Positions 40,075-53,039 are shown, counted from the first letter of the stretch. The stretch is DNA of 64,000 nt from Artemia franciscana (GCF_032884065.1 NC_088875.1:41181402-41245401); one strand, 5' to 3'. Made by a program: numbers and translations. The notes: generated by a model not told the origin, from the sequence alone.

Positions 40075-41106
40075 TGATGAGAATCTGACTGATGTCTTCT
40101 GGGAAAAAATGGGCATGGGAGGACAGCTATCTGGCTGCCACTGGTTCAATATGATCATTCCTGGGAAAAACAAACAAATATAAATCTATCCATGATCTTT
40201 CTTCTGACAAAACTACAAAATTCCCAATTTTATCTCACTCTTAGCTTCTGACAGGTAACATTAAAACTAATAAATTTGATGTGTTTGGAATCAGCATAAA
40301 AAGCCATTTCTTTTGATGTATAGCATCTAATGTTCTCAAAATTCAATTTTTTAAAGCTTTGGTTATTATTTTGCCAAGTTGCTCCTTACTTACAGTTCAT
40401 TACCACAAACAGTTTGATACAGCTATTTACAAAGATGTTTGCTGTCAACAAAGAAATTATACATGAAAATTGCTTACAATGCCATTATTTTTTAAGACAG
40501 CTTGCTATCTTTAGATATATATTTTTTTACATATTTTTAAGATTGCTGATTCCAATAGCTTATTAAGCATGATCATTATGCTCTACTGAATGCAATTTGA
40601 GCATCAAAATGAATTTCTTTGAAAAGAAAAATCAAAATAATATTACAAACCCCCAAGAAGCCTTTGAAACAAGCCACAAATATTGCTAGCCTATACTGAA
40701 AGATAAACATACTAAAACTTTCCTATCTGTAAAAGGAGGAATTCAGCTCTGAAGCACAGTAGCCTATGCAAATAATAAATTGAATAGGTTTCAACAAGAG
40801 CTTCCAAATGCAATTTGAGAGTTGGAATTGTCTATTGAATGCCAAAAATAAAAATAAATGAATTACAATCCATGATTATTGTCTATCCAACCTGAGAAAA
40901 AACTAGCAGAATCTTAGAATGGGAACTTGAAACCTCTGTGCAGCTGATTGAATATATTGTTGACACCTACAGTCTTCTACTAACTTTGGATTTCAGTCAA
41001 TTCTAAAGACTATAAATATACAAGAAGAGGAGGTGGACCCTAAGAGTAAGTGTTGCTATTAAAGTTTTTCTTATTATAAATTTCTTTTCATAGATATTCT
41101 TGTTTA

Positions 41107-41466
<360 letters not shown>

Positions 41467-42529
41467 TTAGCTCCAACAATCAAGTAAGGAATAAATACTC
41501 TAAAACAAAATAAGTATTTGACAAATTGCTAGGTCTATACCAAAAATCAAAGATGGTCCAATGGTTCAGCTCTAATAATTGAGTAGCATATACATATACA
41601 TGTATTCTTATGATACAATGAATTTTCTGACAAGTTATTAATTGCAGATCCAAGGGAAGAAGCAAAGAAGATATTTTACCAAGTAGAGGAAAACTGAACA
41701 AAGTTCTGATCTATCAAAATCTGATCTGACTTAAAAGTTCCAAGACAAGATGGTGGTTTAATTGTAGCTTATTTGTCAAAAAGGATGAATAAAGTAGACT
41801 GGTTTGATGTTTGATGTGAGCAAACAGGAGCATTCATGTAGAGTTCTTAGTAGAAAATTGTTTTAAAAAAAATCCTGAAAACAACCTAAAAAAATTAATA
41901 AATATTTACAAATAGTGCTGCTCTGCTAGAAGTTTATTGCTGCCTCTGATGGATAAATACATAGTATAGCCTACTCTATACATTCAAATTCTGTTAATAG
42001 CATAACTTTCTTCTTTTGTATTATTTCGTACCAAATGCTAATCAAATGGTAAAAAGAAAAGAGTCAAGTTATCCTGAAAAATAGTTTGAATATTTATAGT
42101 GGATCATATATTTCTCCATTATGGGGTAGGGGAGTTATGTGAAGAAGCACACTTTTATTATTGATATTAATATGTATTTATGGTTATTTTTAAAAAAATT
42201 CAGAATATTTTGTAACTATTTCCTATTGACAATTAATAAGGAGCAAGGTGTCACTTTAAGGGGCCCTTTAAGAGCTCAAAATAAAATTTCAGAGGAAGTG
42301 ATTAGTATATTTCTAAAGAGCACAAAAGGATAAAGTTCTAAAAACATATATTATACAAGAAATTTATGCACTATATAACTAATTGGGTGAATTATATTGG
42401 GGTAGGGTGATTGGACAGAAAAGCAACCATGATATTTGGAAATAGCAAAAAATAGTACTCAAATGGTAGCCTAGCCTAGTAAATTTATTTGTTTAGCTTG
42501 TTCTCTTCTGAAGTGATTAACCACAAATA

Positions 42530-43025
42530 TTTACCACAAGCCTCTTATCTAGAACTTGGAATTAGTCTATAATTGGTTCTTTTGAGAAGAAAACAAATTG
42601 AAAAAACAATTACCAGCATAGGCTAGTTCAAGATAGATACTAGGCTACATAGAAAAATTGAAATAAACATATTTTGAAGGTGCTCCATCATATTTTACCC
42701 ATACCTCCAGAGTGGACATATATAGCATAAACTAGCCTAGCCTATATATTGTCCCTGGGTTTTTTTTTGTCTCTTGATTTTACCACAAACCCCTTATCTA
42801 GAACTTGAAATCAGCCTATAATTGATTTTTTTTTAGAAGGAAACAGATTGAGGAAAAAAAATAATAGTCTATTTCATGATAAGCACTAGACTGTGTAAAA
42901 AAAATGTAGTGAACATATTCTGAAGGTATCTCCATTATACTTTACTGACATCTCCAAAGTGCACACATATAGGCTAAACCAGCCTATATAGTACCCCTTG
43001 GTTTTTCTGTCTCTTGACTTTGTCA
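42530..43025. repeat. Tandem duplication, about 250-bp unit, in DIMT1 intron 1
   Basis: Two adjacent diverged copies share CTTATCTAGAACTTGGAATT / CTTATCTAGAACTTGAAATC, CCTATAATTGATTTTT-type sequence, GAACATATTCTGAAGGT, CTCCA…GTGGACATATA and TTTTTGTCTCTTGA. No coding sequence. Confidence 0.7.
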
Positions 43026-43149
43026 GCATTGTTTCAATTTGTGGGTACATGGGTTGAAACAAAAGTGGTGCATTAGGGCTATATATTTGTAAAGATTGCC
43101 CCTGTTGGCCAACCATCTAGGGCCAAACAAAAAGCAGGTCATCCCTAGT

Positions 43150-43350
43150 TGCAGTGGCAACATGTCATAAGAAAGGATTTAAGAGAAATACAGACTTTGA
43201 GGGAGGGTGTAAAGAGGGCAGCTTTGAATAGACTGGGATGGGACAAGCTTGTGAAGCTGTGTGGACCTCAGGCAGCTTGGTGCTACAGGGAATTATTAGA
43301 AGCAGTATATGTTTGCACCTTATGGGGGATGGGTAAAAGTATATCAGAAG
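43150..43350 (+). mobile_element. Fragment of a non-LTR retrotransposon polyprotein 3' end
   Basis: The plus strand reads QWQHVIRKDLREIQTLREGV, then KRAALNRLGWDKLVKLCGPQ and A. The pattern of a Trp, an R-x-DL, an A…R-x-GW and a final CGPQA resembles the tail of endonuclease-RT polyproteins. It is only about 55 residues long, so the call is weak. Confidence 0.3.
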
Positions 43351-43464
43351 TGTCCTCAAAATGTGTTTTTCTGCATTATGTGAAGTGAGAATTGTTTTCT
43401 TAATAGGCTATTTTTAGTTCTCAATAAGGCCAAGATTCGTGAGAGCCCAGTTCAGAATACAAAC

Positions 43465-43519
43465 CAATAGCTTTTGCTTCATTATGAACGCGATGTCTTT
43501 TTTCAACTACTTTTGGCAT
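43465..43519 (-). CDS. DIMT1: DIMT1 exon 1 (start codon)
   Basis: This 55-bp coding exon encodes 18 residues beginning MPKVVEKRHRVHNEAKAI, plus one base. The MPKV start and the short basic leader are typical of eukaryotic Dim1. The last G joins CT at the start of exon 2 to make Ala, giving the family-like passage into [14 protein letters not shown]. The donor reads GTTTGT, weaker than the GTAAGT-type donors of the other exons. Because the exon is short, the call rests on the MPKV start, matching phase and correct position. It is good but less certain than exons 2-5. Confidence 0.75.
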
Positions 43520-46500
43520 TGTTCAATACTTCGGGTCTTCTTCTAGTTCCAGTTCCAAAAATTGTAGGGAGGTATCTTCTGATAGCATGCACTCAAATCT
43601 TGAAAATACTGCCTAGATGTACGGCAATACCAATGTGTGGGTGGGTCATTCTGCCGAAACTACGGAGGAAGAGCATTTTTATGAGCGATAGTAATTTCCC
43701 ATATTAACCTCCCATCCTCGTGAACCCAACCATTTGTTCAATTAAAAGGTGGAATTTCCATATGTATCAAATCTAATATCAACCCACAGATAAACAAGAG
43801 GTCTTAATGAAGCTTAAGGGGAGGAGTATGTAGACCACCGGTTTATTGATAAAACACTGCCGATAACAGACGTCGGCGCTGACAAAATTTCGGCTGAATG
43901 CCAAAGTGCCACCGGTAACATTGGTGTGGCAGCACACCTAAAATTACCCATATGTTATGGTATTGATTTGTTGGTTTCAGTATGCTAAGTAAGCTAAAGT
44001 GCTATGTAACTTAGTAAATATTATCGATATTGAGTTTTAATCAGAAAATTAGAATAAGAGCTGACCAATAAAGTAAGCAGTGACATATTTATTGGGAGGA
44101 AGGGAGGCCTGGGTCCTCATGATATTTCAGAATTTTTTAAACAGCTTATTCTCTCACTGCCAGTGGTCCTCTTGATTTCTTCGTTCACACTTTGATAATT
44201 TATTTAAAGAGGCACACAACATGAGGAGTGACTTGGCAAAACAACTGAAACTTTAAAAAAGGAATTTCAGATAACAATAGATACATCCAAAGAATTAGTT
44301 TTTCTTTTGATTCCAAATATATAGATATAATTAGTTTTAATGCTACCCAGCAAAAGCTACCATCCTGAGGAAATGTCCAAGATTTAAACACCCACAAAAA
44401 GGTATATCAATGAAAATCGCAAAATCAGGCTTAGCTTATCAAAAAACCTCACTATAAAGGTCGCAGTTGCAAAAAAATTAGCGAAAAATCTCATTAGCAA
44501 AAAATCTGGAAATTTAAGTTTTTGTCCTTTTCCGTAAGCTTTTTCTTTCTTCATAGAACGGCCCCAAAATATCAACAGTAACCCCTAGTAACGCTAAACA
44601 GTAGCCAAAACTCTTACAACGCATTTTAGATAATAATAGATAAATGAAAAGGATTGTCTATTTATCTTGATTCCAAATATATACATATGATTTATTTTAA
44701 TGTTACTTATAAAAGTTATGAGCCTGAGAAAACTTCCGTGATTTTCAGAAAAGGGGAAAATAACCCCAAAAAGTTATCTCAATGAAAATTGCATTAATGG
44801 GCTTACCGTATTAGAAAATTTTACTCTACAGGTTTCAACCTCCTATTTGCAAAAATCTGGAATTTTGTATTAGTCGTTTTCCGGTAACTTTTTTCTTTCT
44901 ACGTTAAACGACTTCACAATATCAAGTAGTAACAGAAAAATTTAAATGGTTGAATCTATGATAGCATTGAAGGAGCCACAATAGTTTCAACCTGTTTTGA
45001 ATTTTGCATGCTAAGAATTGAGGGAAAATAGGCTTTAATTGCTGGTTTACTTTTGTTTTTTGTTTATTTTTTTATAACACAGATAAAAATTTTAGCTCAG
45101 ATGAATGATTCTAAGTTTTGGAGTATTTGTAAGAAGCTGAGAGGTGAAAGTAATTCTTGAATTTTTGGAATAAAGGTCAATTTATGGGTCAATTTCGAAC
45201 TTTGGAAAGTAATTATAAAAATAAAATGTATCAAAAATGCAAAATCAGTGAATTGGTAAGCTAACAACTTATTTTAAAAGTCAGAAGCAGATTTGGCGAA
45301 ACTGCAAAATGTAAAGTGAGCAAATTTTGCCATATCTGTTCCAAATAATTCACTTGGATTTCCAGAAGAAGAGAGAAAAAGTTAAAATTTCCTATGAAAT
45401 TCAACCAAATCCTCAAATTTTTAAATTTAACGCACGATTTTAGATTTTTGTTCGGCTGTAACTTTATTTAATAACTAAGCATATCACTATCAGACTTCGA
45501 TCGAAGATTTTCTGAATTGTACTAGTGAATTTTGGACTTTTACTACCGGATTTTGGATTTGGTTTCAGATCAAAATTTTGAACCTTGTTGAAGCTGCTCC
45601 ATTTTTGTCTCGGATACAGAGCAATTTTGAAATTTGTTCCAAAGTTTACTGAAGTTCAAAAAGCTAAGGTTGCTTCCCTCCCCCTGCTGTGAAGCACTAG
45701 CTGTTACAATGGAGATAAAAAGAATATTCAACTTGTATTCACAAATATTGCAACTTCCATTGACAAATATTCTCGTAGTTAAGACCTCCAAACTGAGTCT
45801 AATTCTAATAATTTGTTTCTCTTTACCCAAACGAACTGAGTCCCAACATATCTTTGTTATGCTGTGCAGAAAAAACAAAGGCTGCTTCGATATTGTAACA
45901 TGCACTGGTTCGAACAATGTAAACCCATGATTAATTGGTCTCATTGAGTAAAATTACATGTGTCACGAAAGCACAAACACGGAGGGAAGCGAATGTCACC
46001 GTTAATTGAAAATCAACAGGTTAAAAAGTCTGAAAAGGTATTCTTGATCCTATATATTTTGAGTTTATTTACCAGTACCACGCTTCCCTCGAATTTATGA
46101 GTATCATTATGTTGTACGTTCTTCTTTTTATTATTACACGTTGAATTATCGATTATTATTTTGCTCTTTTGGTTTCCCAACCGAAGAAAAGGAAACGATT
46201 AAGGATGTCTTCCTTCTTTATGCTTTGGTCGAAGAACTTCACTTGTTTGTTACGATCTCTTCTTCCTGTTGGCGAACGGGCCTCCAAACATGTTTTAATC
46301 ATAAGGTGACGCTGATCTCCTTGGATTTTGACTCAAATCCTTTTCAGCTTTTTCTCTCTTTCTTCGGTTGGCGTCAACGTCTTTTTTATTATTTCTTTTT
46401 AATTTTTTTTTTATTATGACGCCGATTTCTTTTTTAATGATCACGGTGAAATCTGGCACTGTTATTGTAAATCGGCACCAAAAAACCAGAAAATATTTCA

Positions 46501-46816
46501 AGCTCAAACCAGTGCAAAAAAGGCCACTTATGTCGGATCCCTCAATAAGAAAATTGGCGTTAATTTCACGATCATGGATAACTTTAATTCATCTTATCGT
46601 ACTTGTGAAAATAGGCCCAAAACTTAAGGTCTGTGTTTTAATGAAATGATTCCACCAAAGTTAATACAATTTTTCAAATCGCGTGTTTTCTTTAAAAAAT
46701 TTCACTTATTAGGGAATGATTCCAGTCCTGTTTAACCAAGATAGGAATGTCAAGAACTTGCTATTAATCGAACGTCAAGTTGAAGCGGCATATTTAAAAT
46801 ATCGGCATATGAGACC
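43520..46816. other. Shared 5' intergenic region between DIMT1 and ACOT13
   Basis: This 3.3-kb region separates the two divergent start codons and must hold both 5' UTRs and promoters. No CpG-rich island or convincing core promoter is visible. About 44270-44950 carries two diverged copies of the dominant interspersed repeat. ORFs in this stretch (for example 45570-45944) show no recognisable protein and are treated as chance. Confidence 0.5.
44270..44950 (+). repeat. Dominant interspersed repeat, two diverged central copies
   Basis: Two consecutive copies (about 44270-44590 and 44600-44950) share GATTCCAAATATATA, AGTTATGAGCCTGAGAAAA-type sequence, ACCCCAAAAAGTTATCTCAA and TTTTCCGGTAACTTTTT. 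They correspond to the part of the family that starts beyond the right edge of the window and appears inverted at about 6120-6340. Confidence 0.6.
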
Positions 46817-46909
46817 ATGGCAGCTAGGAATGGAGCCACAAAATTACTACAGTCCATGTGGAAACTCATTATTGAAGATTATAAGGGCTTTGATCGCTGT
46901 ATGAAAGAG
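46817..46909 (+). CDS. ACOT13: ACOT13 exon 1 (start codon)
   Basis: This 93-bp exon encodes 31 residues starting MAARNGATKLLQSMWK and ending DYKGFDRCMKE before a GTACTT donor. The ATG sits in a strong context (GACCATGG). The helix followed by FDR and the next exon's VLIISGG matches the family's N-terminal helix and NFERVLGKI strand. An upstream ATG at 46716 is out of frame and is not used here. A possible upstream acceptor at about 46712 could mean a 5' UTR intron. Confidence 0.75.
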
Positions 46910-46954
46910 GTACTTATTGTTTTGTTAAAACCGTTCGGGATTTTTGCAAGGTAA

Positions 46955-49010
46955 AATGCTAGTTGATTGACTTCTTGCTATGTCAGAAATAGGTTAGGTT
47001 AGGAAAATGAAACTTTCAGGGATGGGTCTACAGGCTAAAGTATGTCCTGGGAAGGTATTTTGTAGTACCTACCTCTACTCCTTCTCCCTCTGGAGGGCCC
47101 TGACCTTTGATGACCTTCAAAAATATGAGTGTTATAAAAGTGAAACCTTGCAAAATAGATCTTCTGCTTGAATGAAGTACAACAAAATTGTTTTCTGCCC
47201 CATAACTTTGCTCAATTGCAATTTATAAGGTTTAAAAATATGCAAATACATTTCCTAAATTTTGGAAAAAACATTGAGATGGCTCAGAATTCTAGTCAAA
47301 TAACAGGAATTGCATTTTCAGAACTAAAGGCAGAGAAAAAGCAACTGATCACTGAAAATTAAGGTAAAATGTTGTTTTGTCAAAATTTCAATAGGTATAG
47401 ACCTGTCATGTAGGCAAAATTCAGAGATCTCTAGAGGGAGAAGGAGTGGAGGTGGGTACTTTAAATGCCTTCCCAGGATATACTTTAGCCTGTAGACCCA
47501 TCCCTAAAAGTTTCATTTTCCTAACCTAACCCCTTTTTGAAATAGAAAGAAGTCACTCAATGGTTAAATTCTAGTTAATTGACTTCTTGCTATCTTGGAA
47601 AGGGTTTAGGTTAGGAAAATGAAACTTCTAGGGATGAATCTACAGACTAAAGTATGTCCTGGGAGGGTATTTGGTAAAATTCTAGTTGATTGACTTCTTG
47701 CTATGTCAGAAATAGGTTAGGTTAGGAAAATGAAACTTTCAGGGATGGGTCTACAGGCTAAAGTATGTGCTGGGAAGGTATTTTTAAATACCTACCTCTA
47801 CTCCTTCTCCCTCTAGAGGGCCCTGACCTTTGATGACCTTCAATAATATGTGTGTTATAAAAGTGACACCTTGCAAAATAGATCTTCTGCTTGAATGAAG
47901 TACAACAAAATTGTTTTCTGCTCCATAACTTTGCTCAATTGCAATTTGTAAGGTTTAAAAATATGTAAATACACTTCCTAAATTTTGGAAAAAACATTGA
48001 GATGGCTCAGAATTCTACTCAAATAACAGGAATTGCATTTTCAGAACTAAAGGCAGAGAAAAAGCAACTGATAACTGAAAATTAAGGTAAAATGTTGTTT
48101 TGTCAAATTGTTTTCTGCTCCATAACTTTGCTCAATTGCAATTTGTAAGGTTTAAAAATATGCAAATACATTTCCTAAATTTTGGAAAGAACATTGAGAT
48201 GGCTCAGAATTCTACTCAAATAACAGGAATTGCATTTTCAGAACTAAAGGCAGAGAAAAAGCAACTGATAACTGAAAATTAAGGTAAAATGTTGTTTTGT
48301 CAAAATTTCAATAGGTATAGACTTGTCATGTAGGCAAATTTCAGGGCCCTCTAGAGGGAGAAGGAGTGAAGGTGGGTACTTTAAAATACCCAGTTAAATT
48401 CTAGTAAATTGACTTCTTGCTATCTTGGAAAGGGTTTAGGTTAAGAAAATGAAACTTCCAGGGATGAATCTACAGACTAAAGTATGTCCTGGGAGGGTAT
48501 TTTAAAGTACCCACCTTCACTCCTTCTCCCTCTAGAGGGCCCTGAAATTTGCCTACATGACAGGTCTATACCTATTGAAATTTTGACAAAACAACATTTT
48601 ACCTCAATTTTCATTTACTAGTTGCTTTTTTCTGCCTTTAGTTCTAGACTTGCAATTCCTGTTATTTGAGTAGAATTTTGAGCCATATCAATGTTTTTTT
48701 TCAAAATTTAGGAAATGTATTTGCATATCTTTGAAACCTTATAAAATGGAATCAAGCAAAGTTAAGAAGCTGAAAACAATTTTGTTATACTTCAATTAAG
48801 CAGAAGATCTATTTTGCAAGGTTTCACTTTTATAACACACATATTTTTAAAGGTCATCAAAGGTCAGGATCCTCTAGAGGGAGGAGTAGAGGTAGTTGCT
48901 TTAGAATACCTTCCTGGAGATACTTTAGTCTACAGATTCATCCCTGAAAGTTTTATTTTCCTAACCTAACCCCTCTCTGAGATAGCAAGAAGTCAATTAA
49001 CTAGAATTTT
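46955..49010. repeat. Nested direct and inverted repeat cluster in ACOT13 intron 1
   Basis: Two modules recur. Module A (GACTTCTTGCTAT… GAAACTT… GTATGTCCTGGGA) lies at about 46970, 47577, 47690 and 48408, and inverted at about 47470 and 48890. Module B (GCTCAATTGCAATTTGTAAG…GCAACTGATAACTGAAAATT) lies at about 47165, 47887 and 48104, and inverted at about 48598. The outermost arms pair (46960-47370 with 48590-49005), so the whole is a foldback with internal duplications. Sixty-residue ORFs in module B are by-products; one copy already has a stop. Confidence 0.8.
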
Positions 49011-49310
49011 ACCAAAAATATAATATTAGTTTAGCCTATAAATAAGTTGGTCAAGAGTAATACATTCCAAAAAGGGTCATTTTATATCAAATCAGACCTC
49101 ATTTATTAGGCAACATAACCATAAATATTTTTGCTACCATTTCAATTTAAATTAGTTTTTTTAATGCTGTCAAAAAAATTACCTCTGAATTTTGCAATTC
49201 AAAGCTTTGCTGTTGACAATTCATGGTATATTCCAATTCAGGGTATACGTTTGCACATTAGGGGGTGCAGGGGGTGGTGGTAAAGTTCATGTTAAATTTG
49301 TAATAGGCCA

Positions 49311-49504
49311 TATAATTTAGTTAGGATATAAGTGAAAACATCATTTGATGGTTTCTTATGGTCTTTCATAATTCATATAAAATATCTTTGGGGCTCCTCT
49401 AAGGGCTTAGGATGCAATTAGCCCCAGAAGAGATTATTGAATTATGAAAGAGCTTAAAAAAGGCATCAAATGACATTTTTACTTTCTTCCTAGCTAAATT
49501 GTAT
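49311..49504. repeat. Foldback element, about 190 bp
   Basis: TATAATTTAGTTAGGATATAA at the left pairs with TTCCTAGCTAAATTGTATA at the right. The arms continue through CATCATTTGATG / CATCAAATGA and TCTTTCATAATTCA / GAATTATGAAAGA. It is imperfect and has no ORF. Confidence 0.7.
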
Positions 49505-49614
49505 AGGCTAGCCAGCTACAAATTTACCCATTTTAACATAGCTTTCAGATTTTTATAGTGTCCTCTTCTAGAGAATATGAGTAGCCTACTTTAGACTACA
49601 TTTTTTTTAACTAG

Positions 49615-50885
49615 CCTACATATTTAACCATATCTGACAAAATTTAGTATATAACCTAATCACTTTTTCTTGTATATATTTCATTTTCTTTTTGAAATGT
49701 TTTTAAAAGAATCAAGAACTTTTTTCCCAACTAACTGCAAAAAAAGGTGCAAAAATACAACTGTTATCTCAGAGCTGGAATGTTCATGTAAGATTTCATT
49801 ACAGTCCAGGGAGAAGTATACATTAATGCTGTAAATTTTAACCTAATGATAACAGGGATGCATCAAGTGTAATGCAGACTCATGTACAACTTGTGAGAGG
49901 GATAGATAAAAATAATGTGTTTTTCTCACAGTGGTCAAAGTATTTGATCTGGGGAGATAATTCAGAAGAATGAGAGGAGAGAATTCACACTTACATTATT
50001 AAAAATATATTATTTTGGTATATCTGTTGAAAAAAAAAACAGAACTGCCCCACTCCCTATATATTCAAAAAATATACTTTTTTGCATCTTCATTAAAAAA
50101 TTATTGACAATAATCCTTGCCTACAACCCTTTATTTTTGTGATTGGCACCCTTTTGTGTTTTTTTTTTAGTCTTTTATTTGAATATCACTCCTATAAGCT
50201 AACAGAAATTGCTGAAATGTTATTTTTTTCACCTAAGACATGGTCATATGTATAATCATTAATGAAAAGGTTCCTAAATTATTATTGATTAGCCTTCCTA
50301 TACATATGGATAGTCAAAATTCCTTGATGTTTTGTATATTAGTTTATAACAATTTACCATGAACAATATAAAGCTATGTACATCATGCCAAGAATAGAAA
50401 GCTACTCTCCATGTTTTTAAAGGATACATTTTATTTTCAATTACCTCACCTACATGTCCAAGATTAAGCAATGTCTAATTACTGCAAGCATTTCTCTACA
50501 AATCTTTTTCTCCTTTTTTTTAGTTTGTCTGGTTTGGCATTATGAACTGAGTGCTGATGAGATGTTAGCACAATAACTTTATCACTGTGTTTAATTAACC
50601 ATACACCAAATCTCACAATATCTGGCAAAATTTTATTTAATCAATTGAGTTTTTCCTGCTTATGTTTTATTTTCTTTTTGATATATTTTTAAAAGAAACA
50701 AGAACTTTGTTTTTCACCAACTGACTGCAAAAAAAAGGTGTAAAAATACAACTGTCATGTCAGGGATGAAATGTTCATTTAAGGTTTCTTTACAGTCCAG
50801 GGAGAAATATCTATTATAGCTGCAAACTGTCTATCTAGTGATAGCAGGGATGCAGCAAACCTAATTCAGACTCATTTAGAAAATT
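49615..50885. repeat. Pair of direct repeats, about 270 bp each
   Basis: About 49615-49890 and 50596-50885 align in the same orientation: TTCATTTTCTTTTTGAAATG / TTTATTTTCTTTTTGATATA, ACTGCAAAAAAAGGTG, AAAAATACAACTGT, ACAGTCCAGGGAGAA and GATAACAGGGATGCA / GATAGCAGGGATGCA. They are separated by about 0.7 kb of AT-rich intron. Possible long terminal duplications of an element or a local duplication. Confidence 0.6.
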
Positions 50886-52555
50886 TTTGCATCCATTTTG
50901 AGTATCAGTGTTTAATGTAGGCCAATTAAAAGTAACAAGAATTCCTTATTTTGCCAGCCAACCTTGATGAAAGTTAAAAAAGAAATTATTTGAAATTGCA
51001 TGCAAAAGGTTGCAGCAACTACAGTACACTACAAACTCACAATTTATGTAATAAAATTTCAAAACAATTGTGGTATTTTACTGCTCAGGGCGAAAATTGT
51101 ATTGATTGTAATTTTGAAACAGGAGAAAATCAAGCATTAACCTGTTTGCCAAAAAAAACCATTTGCAACCTAGGAGAAAGAATTTTTAAAAAGAGAAAGT
51201 TAGAAGCCTGTTCCTTATCAAATCCTATGAGTGTTTGTTTATATAAAATATGACATTTTTGTGTTCTATATGACATAGCCCCAATGTTGGCCAAAATGTC
51301 CATCCTTGAACACTATCAATGAGAATTGTAAAAACTAGCAATCCTAATTGTTTTTCTTTACGAGCTATCAAGTGGGAATGATCTCTCTGCCTTGTTTTTG
51401 TCTACTAGTTTCTTTTGTAAATACTTTCTCTGCAAGACAAGAGAGTACAGCCTTTATTTAGATCAAAAGATTTTTTTCTGAACATCAATTTGTTGCAGCA
51501 TTCCAAATTGAGCCTTTATTCATCAACCATGTACTATAGTTCTGTGGATCTTTTACAGTTTTTACAGTCTCTTTCTCTATGATTATTTTCATGCAAGGTT
51601 ATCACCAAACTTCTTTATTACTATGGTACAACAAAAGAGTTTGATTAGTCATATATAAGATTTCTAATATTAAGCCTTACTAGACTCTGAAACAGAAATA
51701 AAATTATTTGAATTTTGTTAATGTTTTTTATCTTCTGATATATTTTGGTTTCTTGCCAAAGTTGCCTAAAACATTGTATCCCCCCTAACATCTTGATTTA
51801 TTGAGATATGTGCAAAACTGATAATATTCCCTCTCCATTTTTCAACCTCTTTAAGGTTCTCAAGACCCTGCCTGAAATCCTAAGAAGCTATCAAGAAGTC
51901 CTGACAATTCTACTTCAAAGGTCTAAAAATATTGCTGAAAACTCTATTTCTAGTTGTCAGGTTGATGGTCCCTACCAGGGTTGTCAGAAAACTGAAAATG
52001 AATCCATGGCGTTTTTCTTAGAAAGTTTTAACCAGTGCTGGTTGACACCTCTTTCCACAGTTTGTTTCAACACTTTGTACTGCTTGCATTTTCCATGCTA
52101 ATATTACTCATACCAACATGAAAGGTCATGTATCTTTTGCTTTGTATGCTTGATTCAAGTTTAATATTCATTGTGCAAATAGGATAAGTATTGCTGTATA
52201 TTAGTGGCTGCTTACTGCCATTTCTCTTCTTGCTATTTCAAAATCTGATAGAACATGCTTTTTAACTTAGAATTGCAGTGGTCTTTATGAGCTCTAAAAA
52301 TTGCAAGATGTCTTGATAAGAAGTACAGATCAAGTACAAAGACTGTCAACTGATATGTCGGTTGACTACTATGGTAATCTTTTCCTAAATCCAAAATTTT
52401 TGTTGAAATTCACAATAAATTCAGAAAGTCTGAAAATCCTGAGAAATTTTTGATTTCCATGAATCCTGAGGAAAATCTTTGATGTCAGGATAAAACTTGC
52501 AACTCATGGCTAACAGTCTCAGATAGATCTTTAAAATGTTTGACCTAGAAAGATG

Positions 52556-53039
52556 GGTCAATGTTCCTATTACCTGAACAATTGTTTAGGGTCATGAAAC
52601 TATTGTTAATAGATGCATTTTGACTTTTTGAACATCTTTTCTCTCTTGCAAAATTACCGCAAACTCACTATTATGGAGTTATTATATATTTGCACATTAG
52701 GGGGGGGGTAAAGCATAGCATATATTAAATACAGCAATGGTTATTTTTTGTATTTAATATATGCTATGCTTTACCCCCACCCCCCTGATGTGCAAATATA
52801 CAGCCCAAATTTGTTTCTAAACTATTACAGATTCTCGATTTCAAATATCCAATCAACAAAAACGGAAATGATTGCAATTCTATATGTGTAAAAAAAGGAT
52901 ATTTGGGCCAGAATAACTCGATAATGGTGAGTTTGCAGTAGTTTTGCAAGAGAGAAAAGATATTCCAAAAGTCAAAATGCATCTATTAACAATAGTTTAA
53001 TGACCCTAAGCAATTGTTCAGGTAATAGGAACATTGACC
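52556..53039. repeat. Foldback element in ACOT13 intron 1
   Basis: The ends are perfect inverted copies (GGTCAATGTTCCTATTACCT at the left). Outer arms run about 130 bp and include TCTCTCTTGCAAAA. Inner arms, TATTTGCACATTAGGGGG and its inverse, form a second palindrome around CAGCAATGGTTATTTT. This interior is shared with the foldback at 11388-12325. It ends 212 bp before ACOT13 exon 2. Confidence 0.85.

Noticed and set aside
45570-45944. A 124-codon minus-strand ORF between DIMT1 and ACOT13
   Set aside because: An opposing frame of similar length overlaps it, there is no known motif, and the surroundings are repeat-like; insufficient support.
46970-47015. TTAGG-like motif (GGTTAGGTTAGG) suggesting an interstitial telomere repeat
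   Set aside because: Only two units, and they are part of a repeat module present several times in the cluster; not a telomeric tract.
47168-48282. Two similar 60-residue ORFs (…KNMQIHFLNFGKNIEMAQNS…) as possible conserved small genes
   Set aside because: They lie in duplicated module B; a third copy has an in-frame stop and a fourth is inverted, so similarity comes from DNA duplication.
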